Positions 1 through 7,530 of a stretch of 64,000 bases of DNA are shown here, piece by piece. Position 1 is the first letter of the stretch; the number at the start of each line of letters is the position of its first letter. A program made the translations under genes and the position numbers. Under the pieces are notes generated by a model that ran no database searches, was not told where the DNA came from, and was given only the letters and a program-made list of their open reading frames with translations. Origin of the DNA: Hydrocarboniphaga daqingensis (GTDB taxonomy: Bacteria > Pseudomonadota > Gammaproteobacteria > Nevskiales > Nevskiaceae); the NCBI RefSeq assembly GCF_900129825.1, contig NZ_FQWZ01000002.1, forward strand, positions 270,680 through 334,679, written 5' to 3'.

Positions 1-286
1 TCCCTCACCCCTGCCCCTCTCCCGGGGGGAGAGGGGTTCTGAGTCACCGGGCTTCGGCTGGCGGTGCTGCTGGCTTTGCTCCCTTCCCCCACCGGGAGAA
101 GGTGGCGCGGCAGCGCCGGATGAGGGTGTTTGAGGATTGAGCCTGGCTTGAGTCTGCGAGTCCCTCACCGCTGCCTCTCTCCCGGGGGGAGAGGGGTTCT
201 GAGTCAACGGGCTTCGGCTGGCGGTGCTGCTGGCTTTGCTCCCTTCTCCCGCCGGGAGAAGGTGGCGCGAAGCGCCGGATGAGGGA
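1..286. repeat. Two tandem copies of a hairpin-rich intergenic repeat
   Basis: Two copies about 126 bp long lie 160 bp apart, at 1-126 and 161-285, and differ at only about seven positions. Each copy holds two nested stem-loops. In copy 1 the arms are CCCCTCTCCC (14-23) and GGGAGAGGGG (27-36). In copy 2 a second stem is formed by CCTTCTCCC (242-250) and GGGAGAAGG (254-262). Each copy begins with TCCCTCA and ends near TGAGGG, so the ends are short imperfect inverted repeats, as in REP or MITE-like elements. No coding region is seen here. The element lies just downstream of ntrC and may continue left of the window. Whether it is mobile or acts as a transcript end is inference. Confidence 0.75.
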
Positions 287-338
287 CTTTCAGAGTGACG
301 CGGTCTTGAACCTGTGAGCCCCCGGCGCTGCAGGCGCC

Positions 339-1871
339 TCACTCCATCCCGAGTTCCTTGATTTTACGGGTCAGCGTGTTGCGGCCCCAGCCCAGCCGGC
401 GCGCGGCCTCCTGGCGTTGGCCATGGCAGGCTTCCAGTGCGACTTCGATCATCGTGCGTTCGAACGCCGGCGTGGCTTCGGCCAGCAGATCGCTGCGTCC
501 GGACTTGAGCTCGATTGCAGCCCAGGCGCGCAAGTGGGCTGCCCACTGACCCTCGTGAGCCGGCGCTGTGGTCGCGGTCGGGATCGTGACCATCGGCAAG
601 CCGATCGCGGCAGCGCTCAACGATGGCGGCATCACAGGCGGGGTCGTGACGACCGGAGGCGCCGGAACCGGCGCGGGTTCAGGAATGGTCTGGGCCGGTG
701 GCTCCGTCGTGCGCTTGGCATCGCGCAACTCGGGCGGCAGGTCTTGCAGGTGCACGTCCTGGCCCGGCGCCATCACCGTCAGCCAGCGGCAGGTGTTTTC
801 GAGCTGGCGGACGTTGCCCGGCCAGTCGAATCGGCACAGCCGCTCCATCACCTCGGGCAGCAGGCGCTTGGGTTCGGTCTTCAGCTCGCGACCGGCCGCG
901 ACCAGGAAGTGCCGCATCAGGTGCGGAATGTCTTCGGCGCGTTCGCGTAGCGGCGGGATTCGGACGCGGATCACGTTGATCCGGTGGAACAAGTCTTCGC
1001 GGAACTTGCCTTCGCGGACCAGCGTTTCGAGGTCCTGGTGCGTGGCGGCGATCACGCGGACGTCGACGCGCACGGGCGCGACGCCGCCGACGCGGTAGAA
1101 CTCGCCGTTCTGCAGCACGCGCAGCAAGCGCGTCTGCAAATCGGACGGCATGTCGCCGATCTCGTCGAGGAACAGCGAGCCGCCGTCGGCTTGTTCGAAG
1201 CGGCCCTTGCGCTGCATCTGCGCGCCGGTGAATGCGCCGCGTTCATGGCCGAAGAATTCCGATTCCATCAAATCTTTCGGAATCGCCGCCGTGTTGACGG
1301 CGATGAACGGGCGGTTCGCGCGCGGCGAATTGTTGTGCAGCGCGCGCGCGACCAGCTCTTTGCCGGTACCGGATTCGCCGGTGATCATCACCGTGATCTG
1401 GCTTTGGCTGAGACGACCGATGGCGCGGAACACGTCCTGCATCGCCGGCGCTTCGCCGATGATCGCGGTGGGCGTGGCGTCTTCCTGCGGCTCGATGGCA
1501 GGGCGCTTGGATGCGGCGCGGCGCACCAGCGCGGCCACACCGTCGACATCGAACGGCTTGGGCAGGTATTCGAACGCGCCACCCTTGTATGCCGCGACGG
1601 CCGAGTCCAGGTCGGAATGCGCCGTCATGATGATCACCGGCAGCAGCGGCTTGCTGGCGCGTACGCGCTCCATCAGCTCCAGGCCGTTGACGCCGGGCAT
1701 GCGGATGTCGCTGACCAGCACGTCGGGCGTGCCGTCGGACAGCGCGTCGAGCAATTCGGCAGCACCAGGGAACACCGTGACCTGCATGCCCTCGCGTGCC
1801 AGCGAGCGCTCCAGCACCCAGCGGATCGACTCGTCGTCGTCGACGACCCAGACCGTCAGTGCCGGGCTCAT
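339..1871 (-). CDS. ntrC: Nitrogen regulation response regulator NtrC (sigma-54 activator)
   Basis: This 510-residue DNA-binding regulator activates sigma-54 promoters of nitrogen-scavenging genes when phosphorylated by NtrB. The receiver domain (1-120) has acidic residues D11-D13, phospho-acceptor D55 and K105. The AAA+ domain (about 137-375) has Walker A GESGTGKE at 165-172, the sigma-54 contact loop GAFTGA at 212-217 and Walker B around 233-240. A Fis-type helix-turn-helix ends the protein (about 470-510). An unusual Pro/Ala/Thr-rich linker occupies 385-440, so it is longer than the roughly 470 residues usual for NtrC. The start at 1871 is chosen because its ATG overlaps the ntrB stop as ATGA and gives the expected N-terminus; an upstream in-frame start would add unrelated residues. 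Confidence 0.95.
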   Translation of the reverse strand: MSPALTVWVVDDDESIRWVLERSLAREGMQVTVFPGAAELLDALSDGTPDVLVSDIRMPGVNGLELMERVRASKPLLPVIIMTAHSDLDSAVAAYKGGAFEYLPKPFDVDGVAALVRRAASKRPAIEPQEDATPTAIIGEAPAMQDVFRAIGRLSQSQITVMITGESGTGKELVARALHNNSPRANRPFIAVNTAAIPKDLMESEFFGHERGAFTGAQMQRKGRFEQADGGSLFLDEIGDMPSDLQTRLLRVLQNGEFYRVGGVAPVRVDVRVIAATHQDLETLVREGKFREDLFHRINVIRVRIPPLRERAEDIPHLMRHFLVAAGRELKTEPKRLLPEVMERLCRFDWPGNVRQLENTCRWLTVMAPGQDVHLQDLPPELRDAKRTTEPPAQTIPEPAPVPAPPVVTTPPVMPPSLSAAAIGLPMVTIPTATTAPAHEGQWAAHLRAWAAIELKSGRSDLLAEATPAFERTMIEVALEACHGQRQEAARRLGWGRNTLTRKIKELGME

Positions 1872-2950
1872 GCCGGCGTCCCGGCCGAAACGTCGAGCGG
1901 CAGGTAGATCGAGAAAACGGTGTTGCCCGGGCGAGACTTGCACTCGATGACTCCGCCATGCGTATGGATCAGGTATTGCGAAATCGGCAATCCAAGTCCC
2001 GTGCCTTCGGCACGCATGGTGACCATTGGGTAGAAAATTTTATCGATCATGGCGGGGGGTATTCCGTGGCCGTCGTCTTCGATGTCGATCTGGACGACGA
2101 GTCGGTGGCGGATGCCGCCGATGGTGTATTGGCGCCGCGTCCGTGAGCGCAGCGCGATCGCCCCTTCATCGCCGACGGCTTGCAGTGCATTGCGCAGGAT
2201 GTTGAGCACGGCTTGTACCAACTGCTCGCGATCGCCGATCAGTTCGGGAATCGACGGGTCGTAGTCGCGCATGAAGCTGACGCCCCGCGGCGCCTCGGCT
2301 TCGACCAGTTGGCGAACGTGCTCGAGCACTTCGTGCACGTTGACGGCCGTTTTCTGCGGCACCCGGTTGGGGCCGAGCAAGCGGTTGACCAGGTTCTGCA
2401 GGCGGTCGACCTCGCGAATGATCACGCGCGTGTACTCGCGATGTTCGCTGTCGGGGAATTCGCGCTCCAGCAACTGAGCGGCACCGCGGATGCCGCCCAG
2501 CGGATTCTTGATTTCGTGCGCCAGACTGCGGATCAGCTCGCGGCTGGCCTGTTGCTGGGCCAGCAGCAATTCATCGCGCGAGATCCGCAGGTGGCGATCC
2601 ATCGGCAGGATTTCGATCAGCAGCCCGACGTGCTTGCCGAGCTGCATCGGCGTTACCGTGCAGTCGACGGTGATCGCCTGGTCGCCGCTCTTGCGCAGCT
2701 GCAGTTCGCGCTCGATGAAGCCGGTGCCGGCGCGTAGCGCTTCGCGCAGCCGTTCGGCGTGGGGGATGAACTGGGGCACGGCGTGCGTGAACAACTCACC
2801 GATCGCGTAGCGTCGGCTGACGCCGAACACCGATTCGGCCGTGGAATTGATGAACACGACGCGCAAGGCCGAGTCGAGACTGATTACCGCGGTCGTCTGC
2901 GCATCCAGAATGTGCGCCGGCGCCGCACTTTTGCTGGGGGCGAGTTTCAT
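1868..2950 (-). CDS. ntrB: Nitrogen regulation sensor kinase NtrB
   Basis: This 360-residue cytoplasmic histidine kinase/phosphatase controls NtrC in response to PII and glutamine status. It has an N-terminal PAS domain (about 10-115), a HisKA dimerisation helix with the H-box LAHEIKNPLGG and phospho-acceptor His145, and a C-terminal HATPase domain with the DDGHGIPP and GTGLGLPI nucleotide motifs. There is no membrane segment, as expected for NtrB. The stop codon overlaps the ntrC start by four bases, so the two proteins are translationally coupled. A PII gene that could supply its partner lies far away at 51070-51408. Confidence 0.95.
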   Translation of the reverse strand: MKLAPSKSAAPAHILDAQTTAVISLDSALRVVFINSTAESVFGVSRRYAIGELFTHAVPQFIPHAERLREALRAGTGFIERELQLRKSGDQAITVDCTVTPMQLGKHVGLLIEILPMDRHLRISRDELLLAQQQASRELIRSLAHEIKNPLGGIRGAAQLLEREFPDSEHREYTRVIIREVDRLQNLVNRLLGPNRVPQKTAVNVHEVLEHVRQLVEAEAPRGVSFMRDYDPSIPELIGDREQLVQAVLNILRNALQAVGDEGAIALRSRTRRQYTIGGIRHRLVVQIDIEDDGHGIPPAMIDKIFYPMVTMRAEGTGLGLPISQYLIHTHGGVIECKSRPGNTVFSIYLPLDVSAGTPA

Positions 2951-3033
2951 TGCTCCGTTTTAGCAAAAGCTGGGCCAAAAAAGAGCCCTAAAAACCGCCG
3001 CTTCCGCTCGAGATGCACCGATCTGGTGCGCCG

Positions 3034-3570
3034 TTACTTCAGCCCGGGCGGGAGTAGGTGCACCAGGACGGGCGCGGCGCGCCCCAACTCCTTGCCGCGA
3101 CCATCGACGACCGCCGCGCTGACCATGTGCGTGCCCCGGTCGACGTCGGTGATCGCATAACTGAGGTCGCGGATCGGCGCCGGCGTACGCGGGTTGCCGT
3201 CCAGCAGGTATAGCAGTCCACCGCCCTCGGGCAGCGGCTGGCTCAGTTGGACCGACACGCGCAGCGTGCGGTCGGTGTTGCGCAAGGTTTGATCGGGTGT
3301 CGGCGACACGACGCTGATGCCATGCGCCGGTGTCGTCGGTGCCGGCGCGGTGCCTGCGGCTGTCGACGGCCGCGTCGCGGAGCTGCTACCGGGGATCAGC
3401 TGCAAAGGCGGCAGCTGGGCTGGTTTGGCCCCAGGCGTCGGAGGGCGGTCGCCGTAGTGAACCGCGCCTTGAGCGTCGGTCCATCGGTATACCTCGGCGT
3501 ACGTGGCCGGCGGCAGCAGGGCCAGCAGACACAGCGACCAGCGCAGCAGGGGGCGGAGCGGTTCGAGCAT
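3034..3570 (-). CDS. DUF4124 domain-containing secreted protein
   Basis: This 178-residue protein has a hydrophobic N-terminal segment (about 10-25, ending in ATYA) that looks like a signal peptide. A short DUF4124 module follows, marked by EVYRWTDAQGAVHYGDRPP. The C-terminal part is a beta-rich stretch with Pro/Ala/Thr-rich spacers and ends in a domain resembling a fibronectin-like fold. DUF4124 proteins are frequent next to glnA-ntrBC in gammaproteobacteria, but their function is not established. Two more DUF4124 genes lie at 49181-50010. It is probably periplasmic. The gap to ntrB is 83 bp and shows no obvious terminator, so it could share a transcript with ntrBC. Confidence 0.8.
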   Translation of the reverse strand: MLEPLRPLLRWSLCLLALLPPATYAEVYRWTDAQGAVHYGDRPPTPGAKPAQLPPLQLIPGSSSATRPSTAAGTAPAPTTPAHGISVVSPTPDQTLRNTDRTLRVSVQLSQPLPEGGGLLYLLDGNPRTPAPIRDLSYAITDVDRGTHMVSAAVVDGRGKELGRAAPVLVHLLPPGLK

Positions 3571-3600
3571 CGTCGTACTGTGGCAGTGCGGTGCTCGGCC

Positions 3601-5148
3601 TCACTCGAAGCGCAGTCGAACGTCTGCGGATTTCAGATAGTCGGCTTCTTGCTGCAGGTCGGCTTGAGTCAGCGGATGCGCCGCCAGCCAACCGCGCGGA
3701 AACGCGAGATCGATCTGCCGCCGCGACTGGCCGCTGCCGCTGCGGATGCTGACCGGCGGGTCCAGCTCCGGTGCCCGGCTTCGGTGCAGCAGCGTGGCCA
3801 GGCGCAGCAGCGTGGCCAGCTTGCGGATCGTCTCGGCCTGCGTTGCCGGCAAGTCGTTGAGCGCGCTCTCGCTGAACTTGCTGCGGTGCAGCCGCACCAA
3901 GGCTGCGAGCTGCTTCTGGTCGGTCTGAGAAAACCCCTGAAGATCGGCATGCCGCAGGATGTACTCGCCATGCTTCTGGTACGAGGAATGCGCGATCACC
4001 AAGCCGATTTCGTGCAGCGTCGCCGCCCAGCCGAGCAGCGTCGTCGCCGCCTTGCGCTCCAGTTGCCACGGTCCGCAGATCTGCCCGAGCAGCTTAAGCG
4101 CGGTCTTGTTCACGGCCGCCGCGTGTGCGGCGTCGACGCCGTAACGCAGTGCCATCGCTTGCACCGACTCGTCACGAACGTCGTGATCGGCCAACCGCCC
4201 CAGCAGGTCGTAGATCAGGCCTTCGCGCAGGGCTCGGTCGGAGGTCTGCATGCGCTGCAAGTCGAGTGCGTCGAACACGCCGGCCAGTACGGCCAGCCCG
4301 CCGGCGAACACCGGACGGCGGTCGTCGCGCAACGCCGGGAAGTCGATTTTCGACACGTGGCCGCGGTCGATTACCAACTCGACGGTCTTTTCCAGGCCGT
4401 CGCGCGTGATCTGCTCGTCGGCCCAACCCTGCTCGCGCATCACGCGCCAGACGCCGCGAACGGTGCCGCTGGCGCCGATGGCCACATCCCAGCCGGCGCG
4501 GCGATAGCGGTTTTCGAGGAATTCCAACTCGAGCCGGGCCGCGAACCGAGCCTGACGGAACCGCGATCGGCTGATCGTGCCGTCGGCGAAATGTGCGGTT
4601 TGATGCACGACGCAGCCCATGCCGACCGACTCCATCAGTTCGGCTGTGGCGCCGCGACCGATGATCACCTCGGTGCTGCCGCCGCCGATGTCGACGACCA
4701 GTCGCCGCTGATCTTCCGACCCGCCCATGCCGTGGATCACGCCGCCGTAGACCAGCCGTGCCTCCTCGACACCCGAAATGATCTCGATGCTATGGCCCAA
4801 CGCCGCTTCGGCCCGTTCGACAAAGCCACCGCTGGCACCGCCCGCTTCCTGCAAGCGACGCAGGGTGTTGGTACCCACGGCGCGGACGCGTTCGCGAGGG
4901 ATGTGGCTCAGGCGCTGACCGAAGCGTTGCAGGCAAGCCAACGCGCGCGACTCCGCTTCACTGGTCAGGCGCCGCCGCGCGTCGAGTCCGGCCGCCAAGC
5001 GCACTGGCTCGCGTAGCCGGTCGATCACTTGCAGATCGGTCCCGGCGCTGCGCGCCACCATCATGTGGAAGCTGTTGGAGCCGAGGTCCACCGCAGCGAC
5101 GACGGTCGGGTCGGGCGCGGCGCCGAGGCGGTCGGCGTGAGAGCTCAT
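3601..5148 (-). CDS. ppx: Exopolyphosphatase (Ppx/GppA family)
   Basis: This 515-residue enzyme removes terminal phosphate from inorganic polyphosphate or converts pppGpp to ppGpp. The ASKHA-fold N-terminal half carries the phosphate-binding motif DLGSNSFHMM at 21-30 and the second loop VVDIGGGSTEVIIG. The C-terminal half is an HD-like helical domain, as in the full-length Ppx and GppA of E. coli (about 500 residues). Sequence alone cannot separate Ppx from GppA. No ppk gene is adjacent. The gene starts a minus-strand run, and a perfect inverted repeat at 5189-5208 lies about 40 bp upstream. Confidence 0.9.
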   Translation of the reverse strand: MSSHADRLGAAPDPTVVAAVDLGSNSFHMMVARSAGTDLQVIDRLREPVRLAAGLDARRRLTSEAESRALACLQRFGQRLSHIPRERVRAVGTNTLRRLQEAGGASGGFVERAEAALGHSIEIISGVEEARLVYGGVIHGMGGSEDQRRLVVDIGGGSTEVIIGRGATAELMESVGMGCVVHQTAHFADGTISRSRFRQARFAARLELEFLENRYRRAGWDVAIGASGTVRGVWRVMREQGWADEQITRDGLEKTVELVIDRGHVSKIDFPALRDDRRPVFAGGLAVLAGVFDALDLQRMQTSDRALREGLIYDLLGRLADHDVRDESVQAMALRYGVDAAHAAAVNKTALKLLGQICGPWQLERKAATTLLGWAATLHEIGLVIAHSSYQKHGEYILRHADLQGFSQTDQKQLAALVRLHRSKFSESALNDLPATQAETIRKLATLLRLATLLHRSRAPELDPPVSIRSGSGQSRRQIDLAFPRGWLAAHPLTQADLQQEADYLKSADVRLRFE

Positions 5149-5188
5149 AGTGATAAACCCGACATCAAAAACGTATTAATGCAGAAAA

Positions 5189-5208
5189 GATCACAAACCA
5201 CTGTGATC
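5189..5208. promoter_or_regulatory. Perfect inverted repeat, possible operator
   Basis: GATCACA (5189-5195) and TGTGATC (5202-5208) are perfect reverse complements with a 6-bp spacer. They lie in the 228-bp region between the divergent ppx and cytochrome genes. The half-sites resemble those of CRP/FNR proteins, but their order is inverted (TCACA then TGTGA), so this is not a standard CRP site. The regulator is unknown. Confidence 0.4.
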
Positions 5209-5376
5209 CGGCCGACGAGCGTGTCGACTATATCAACCGCCGGTTCCATACGGCTTTCATTGACCCACGATGCTAAAATCCTCGACAATTTCAAGCTGCT
5301 GCCAGCCCCGTCGGCGAATCTCGCCCGCACGAGTGCCAGCGGCCTTAGAACCAACCGTATCCTGGGAGTCGATGGT

Positions 5377-5718
5377 ATGAAACTCGCGCGTCGGGGCATC
5401 ATGGCCCTTGCCGCTTTGCTGAGCTTGCCTGCCGCAGCTGCGGGCGATCCCGCCGCCGGCCGCGACAAGTCGGACACTTGCGTCGGGTGCCACGGCATCC
5501 CGTTCTACGTCAACGCATACCCGAACTACCGCGTGCCCAAGCTCGGCGGCCAGCAGCCGGCGTATCTGGTGGCGGCGCTGAAGGCGTACCGCTCTGGCGA
5601 ACGCCCGCATCCGACGATGCGCGCCCAAGCTTCCAGCATGACCGACCAGGACATGGAAGACATTGCTGCCTTCCTGACCCAGGCCCCCCGCCATCCGTCC
5701 GACAAGGCCGAAAAGTGA
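5377..5718 (+). CDS. Class I c-type cytochrome
   Basis: This 113-residue periplasmic electron carrier has a signal peptide (1-22, ending PAAAAG), one haem-attachment motif CVGCH at 35-39 and a likely axial methionine at M81 within HPTMRAQ. It resembles single-haem halves of cytochrome c4 or c553-type proteins. The start at 5377 gives a proper Sec signal; an upstream in-frame start would not. Its TGA stop overlaps the GTG start of the next cytochrome, so the two are made together. Its terminal oxidase or reductase partner is not in the window. Confidence 0.88.
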   Translation: MKLARRGIMALAALLSLPAAAAGDPAAGRDKSDTCVGCHGIPFYVNAYPNYRVPKLGGQQPAYLVAALKAYRSGERPHPTMRAQASSMTDQDMEDIAAFLTQAPRHPSDKAEK

Positions 5719-6092
5719 AGCGCGCCGTGATCCGTCTCGACCTCAAGACCCTGCTGATCGGCGCCGCTGCGTTGGCGCTGCCGAGCCTGTCGGCCCAGGC
5801 GGCCGACCACGGTGCCGCTGGCGCCGCGATCGACCAGCTGTTGCCGGTGTGCCAGTCCTGCCACGGCGAGCATGGCGCCAAACCGATCGTGCCGGAGTAC
5901 CCGGTGCTGGCCGGCCAGTACGCCAGCTACATCGAGCACGCGCTGAAGGACTATCGCTCCGGCGCCCGCAAGAACGCGGTGATGAAGGCCCAGGCCGCCA
6001 ATCTGACCGATGCCGATATCGCGGCCTTGTCCCAGTACTTTGCGCACCAGGCGAGCCCGATCTACACGTTCAAGCTCGAGCAGCAGAAGTAG
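5715..6092 (+). CDS. Class I c-type cytochrome, second of a coupled pair
   Basis: This 125-residue protein begins with a GTG codon overlapping the stop of the preceding cytochrome gene as GTGA. It has a signal peptide ending about SAQA (28), the haem motif CQSCH at 46-50 and a likely axial methionine M90 in NAVMKAQ. The two proteins share the pattern of CxxCH, YRSGxR and MKAQ/MRAQ, so the pair looks like a cytochrome c4-like diheme protein split into two genes, or a duplication. A strong Rho-independent terminator follows at 6104-6134. The function is respiratory electron transfer in the periplasm; the exact partner is not known. Confidence 0.85.
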   Translation: MKRAVIRLDLKTLLIGAAALALPSLSAQAADHGAAGAAIDQLLPVCQSCHGEHGAKPIVPEYPVLAGQYASYIEHALKDYRSGARKNAVMKAQAANLTDADIAALSQYFAHQASPIYTFKLEQQK

Positions 6093-6103
6093 TCTTCAAC
6101 ATC

Positions 6104-6134
6104 AAAAAAAGGCCGGCGCCGCCGGCCTTTTTTG
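6104..6134 (+). terminator. Rho-independent terminator after the cytochrome pair
   Basis: An A-tract is followed by a GC-rich stem (GGCCGGCG against CGCCGGCC) and a run of T from about 6128. The structure lies 11 bp after the cytochrome stop codon and has the classical form on the plus strand. Confidence 0.9.
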
Positions 6135-6216
6135 TGGCCGCGCGGCCGGACGCCGGCGATAGGTCCGGACCGCGACACAACTGATTAGAAAAATGGGTTT
6201 TGGGGTGTCATTCGTT

Positions 6217-7482
6217 ATGAAGCGATGGTTAGGAATTGCGCTCGTCGCCGCGTGCCTGAGCGCCTGTGGCGGTAATGTCAGCGACCCGACGGTCCCCGGT
6301 GACGATACCGGCACGCCGCCACCGGCGACGGGCGGCGGCGGCAATGGCGGTGGTACCGGTGGTGGAGGGACTGGTGGCGGCGGTAATCCACCACCGCCAC
6401 CTCCGCCGCCTCCACCACCGCCACCACCTCCGACGGCGAAGAGCTGTGAAGCCGAGTTCGATCCGGCGCGCATCGCGGCCGGCGACGACTGCTCCAACAA
6501 GGCGGGTCAGTACTGCGCGCTGCCGCAGGGCTTGTTTGCTCTGTCCGGCTCGGTCGCTCCCTGCGATGGCGTTACCGTGCAGTCCATCCAGTTCACCAGC
6601 CGCAGCGGACAGGTCTCGCACTATCTGGTGCTGAAGGGGAGCCGCCAGCCAGCCAGCATCTACATGGCGCTGCACTACCTGGCGTCGCGCGTCGAAACGT
6701 TTTCCAACGTCATTCGTCTGCAGGAGCTGGCGCGCGAACGCGACGCCCTGGTCATCGTCCCTCAGGCGCCGTCGGCTTTCGGTCTGGATTCGCTGGGCCT
6801 GGATTCGCTCGGACTGGAGGCGCTGGGCCTGCCACTCGGCGGCGTGCTGGACGCGCCCGGTTCTCGCTGGCCGGTCTACCCGGCGGTGGAGGCGGTCGAG
6901 CCGTTCATCGAGTTCCTCGACGACGTGGTCTCCGACGTGCGCAACCGCTTTGACGCCGATGGTTTGCCGCTGCTGATCAGTGGCCTGTCCAACGGCGGCG
7001 CCATGGCCTACCAGTACGCCTGCCTCGCGTCGGACCGCGTTGACGCGGTGCTGTCGGTGGCCTCGTCGATGAGCGCCGAAATCGCCCGCCGCTGCGCGCC
7101 GTCCCGCGCGGTCGGTACGGTGATCGTCCACGGCACCGCCGACGTCGTGACGCCGTACGACGGCGCGCTGAACCTGGGTCTGTCGATTCCGGACGTGCAC
7201 GCCAAGTTCAAGGCCGCCAACGGCTGCACCGGCAACGACATCCGCTATCAGACCGCACCGGACGACACCCGGCTGACGACCGTGTTCGACGAGGCCAGCA
7301 ATGGCTGCCGCCAGAATCGCCGGCAGTACCTGGTCACGATCCAGGACGGCATCCACCGCTGGCCGAGCCAGGTGACGGCGATCGAAGGGGCGTTGCCGAG
7401 CCAGCTGAACACCAAGCCGGACTCGTTCGACGCCACGCTGCAGGGCTACGACCTGCTCAAGCTGGCCTCGGGTCGCTACTGA
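6217..7482 (+). CDS. Secreted lipoprotein esterase of the PHB-depolymerase/LpqC type
   Basis: This 421-residue alpha/beta hydrolase is exported as a lipoprotein: the signal peptide ends in the lipobox LSAC, with lipidated Cys17. A Gly-rich stretch (about 39-56) and 15 consecutive prolines (58-72) form a spacer before the catalytic domain. The nucleophile is probably Ser258 in GLSNGG, with Asp309 in HGTADVV and His380 in DGIHRW completing the triad. The family cleaves short polyhydroxyalkanoates or feruloyl esters; the substrate cannot be fixed from sequence. An odd repeated segment GLDSLGLDSLGLEALGLPL lies at 189-207. The start at 6217 gives a proper lipoprotein signal, unlike an in-frame ATG at 6193. 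Confidence 0.82.
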   Translation: MKRWLGIALVAACLSACGGNVSDPTVPGDDTGTPPPATGGGGNGGGTGGGGTGGGGNPPPPPPPPPPPPPPPTAKSCEAEFDPARIAAGDDCSNKAGQYCALPQGLFALSGSVAPCDGVTVQSIQFTSRSGQVSHYLVLKGSRQPASIYMALHYLASRVETFSNVIRLQELARERDALVIVPQAPSAFGLDSLGLDSLGLEALGLPLGGVLDAPGSRWPVYPAVEAVEPFIEFLDDVVSDVRNRFDADGLPLLISGLSNGGAMAYQYACLASDRVDAVLSVASSMSAEIARRCAPSRAVGTVIVHGTADVVTPYDGALNLGLSIPDVHAKFKAANGCTGNDIRYQTAPDDTRLTTVFDEASNGCRQNRRQYLVTIQDGIHRWPSQVTAIEGALPSQLNTKPDSFDATLQGYDLLKLASGRY

Positions 7483-7489
7483 GCGTACC

Positions 7490-7518
7490 GGGCAGCGGCG
7501 GCGTCGCCGTCGCTGCCC
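7490..7518. terminator. Bidirectional hairpin between convergent genes
   Basis: GGGCAGCG (7490-7497) pairs with CGCTGCCC (7511-7518) between the convergent esterase and alpha/beta hydrolase genes. There is no T-tract on either side, so it may only help termination. Confidence 0.5.
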
Positions 7519-7530
7519 AGCTTGCCGTCG

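Noticed and set aside
3247-5016. Long plus-strand frame opposite ppx
   Set aside because: It is antisense to a well-supported Ppx/GppA gene and has no motif or start signal.
5271-5280. Promoter -10 box TAAAAT before the cytochrome pair
   Set aside because: No -35 box stands at a suitable distance; TTGACC at 5260-5265 is only eight bases away.
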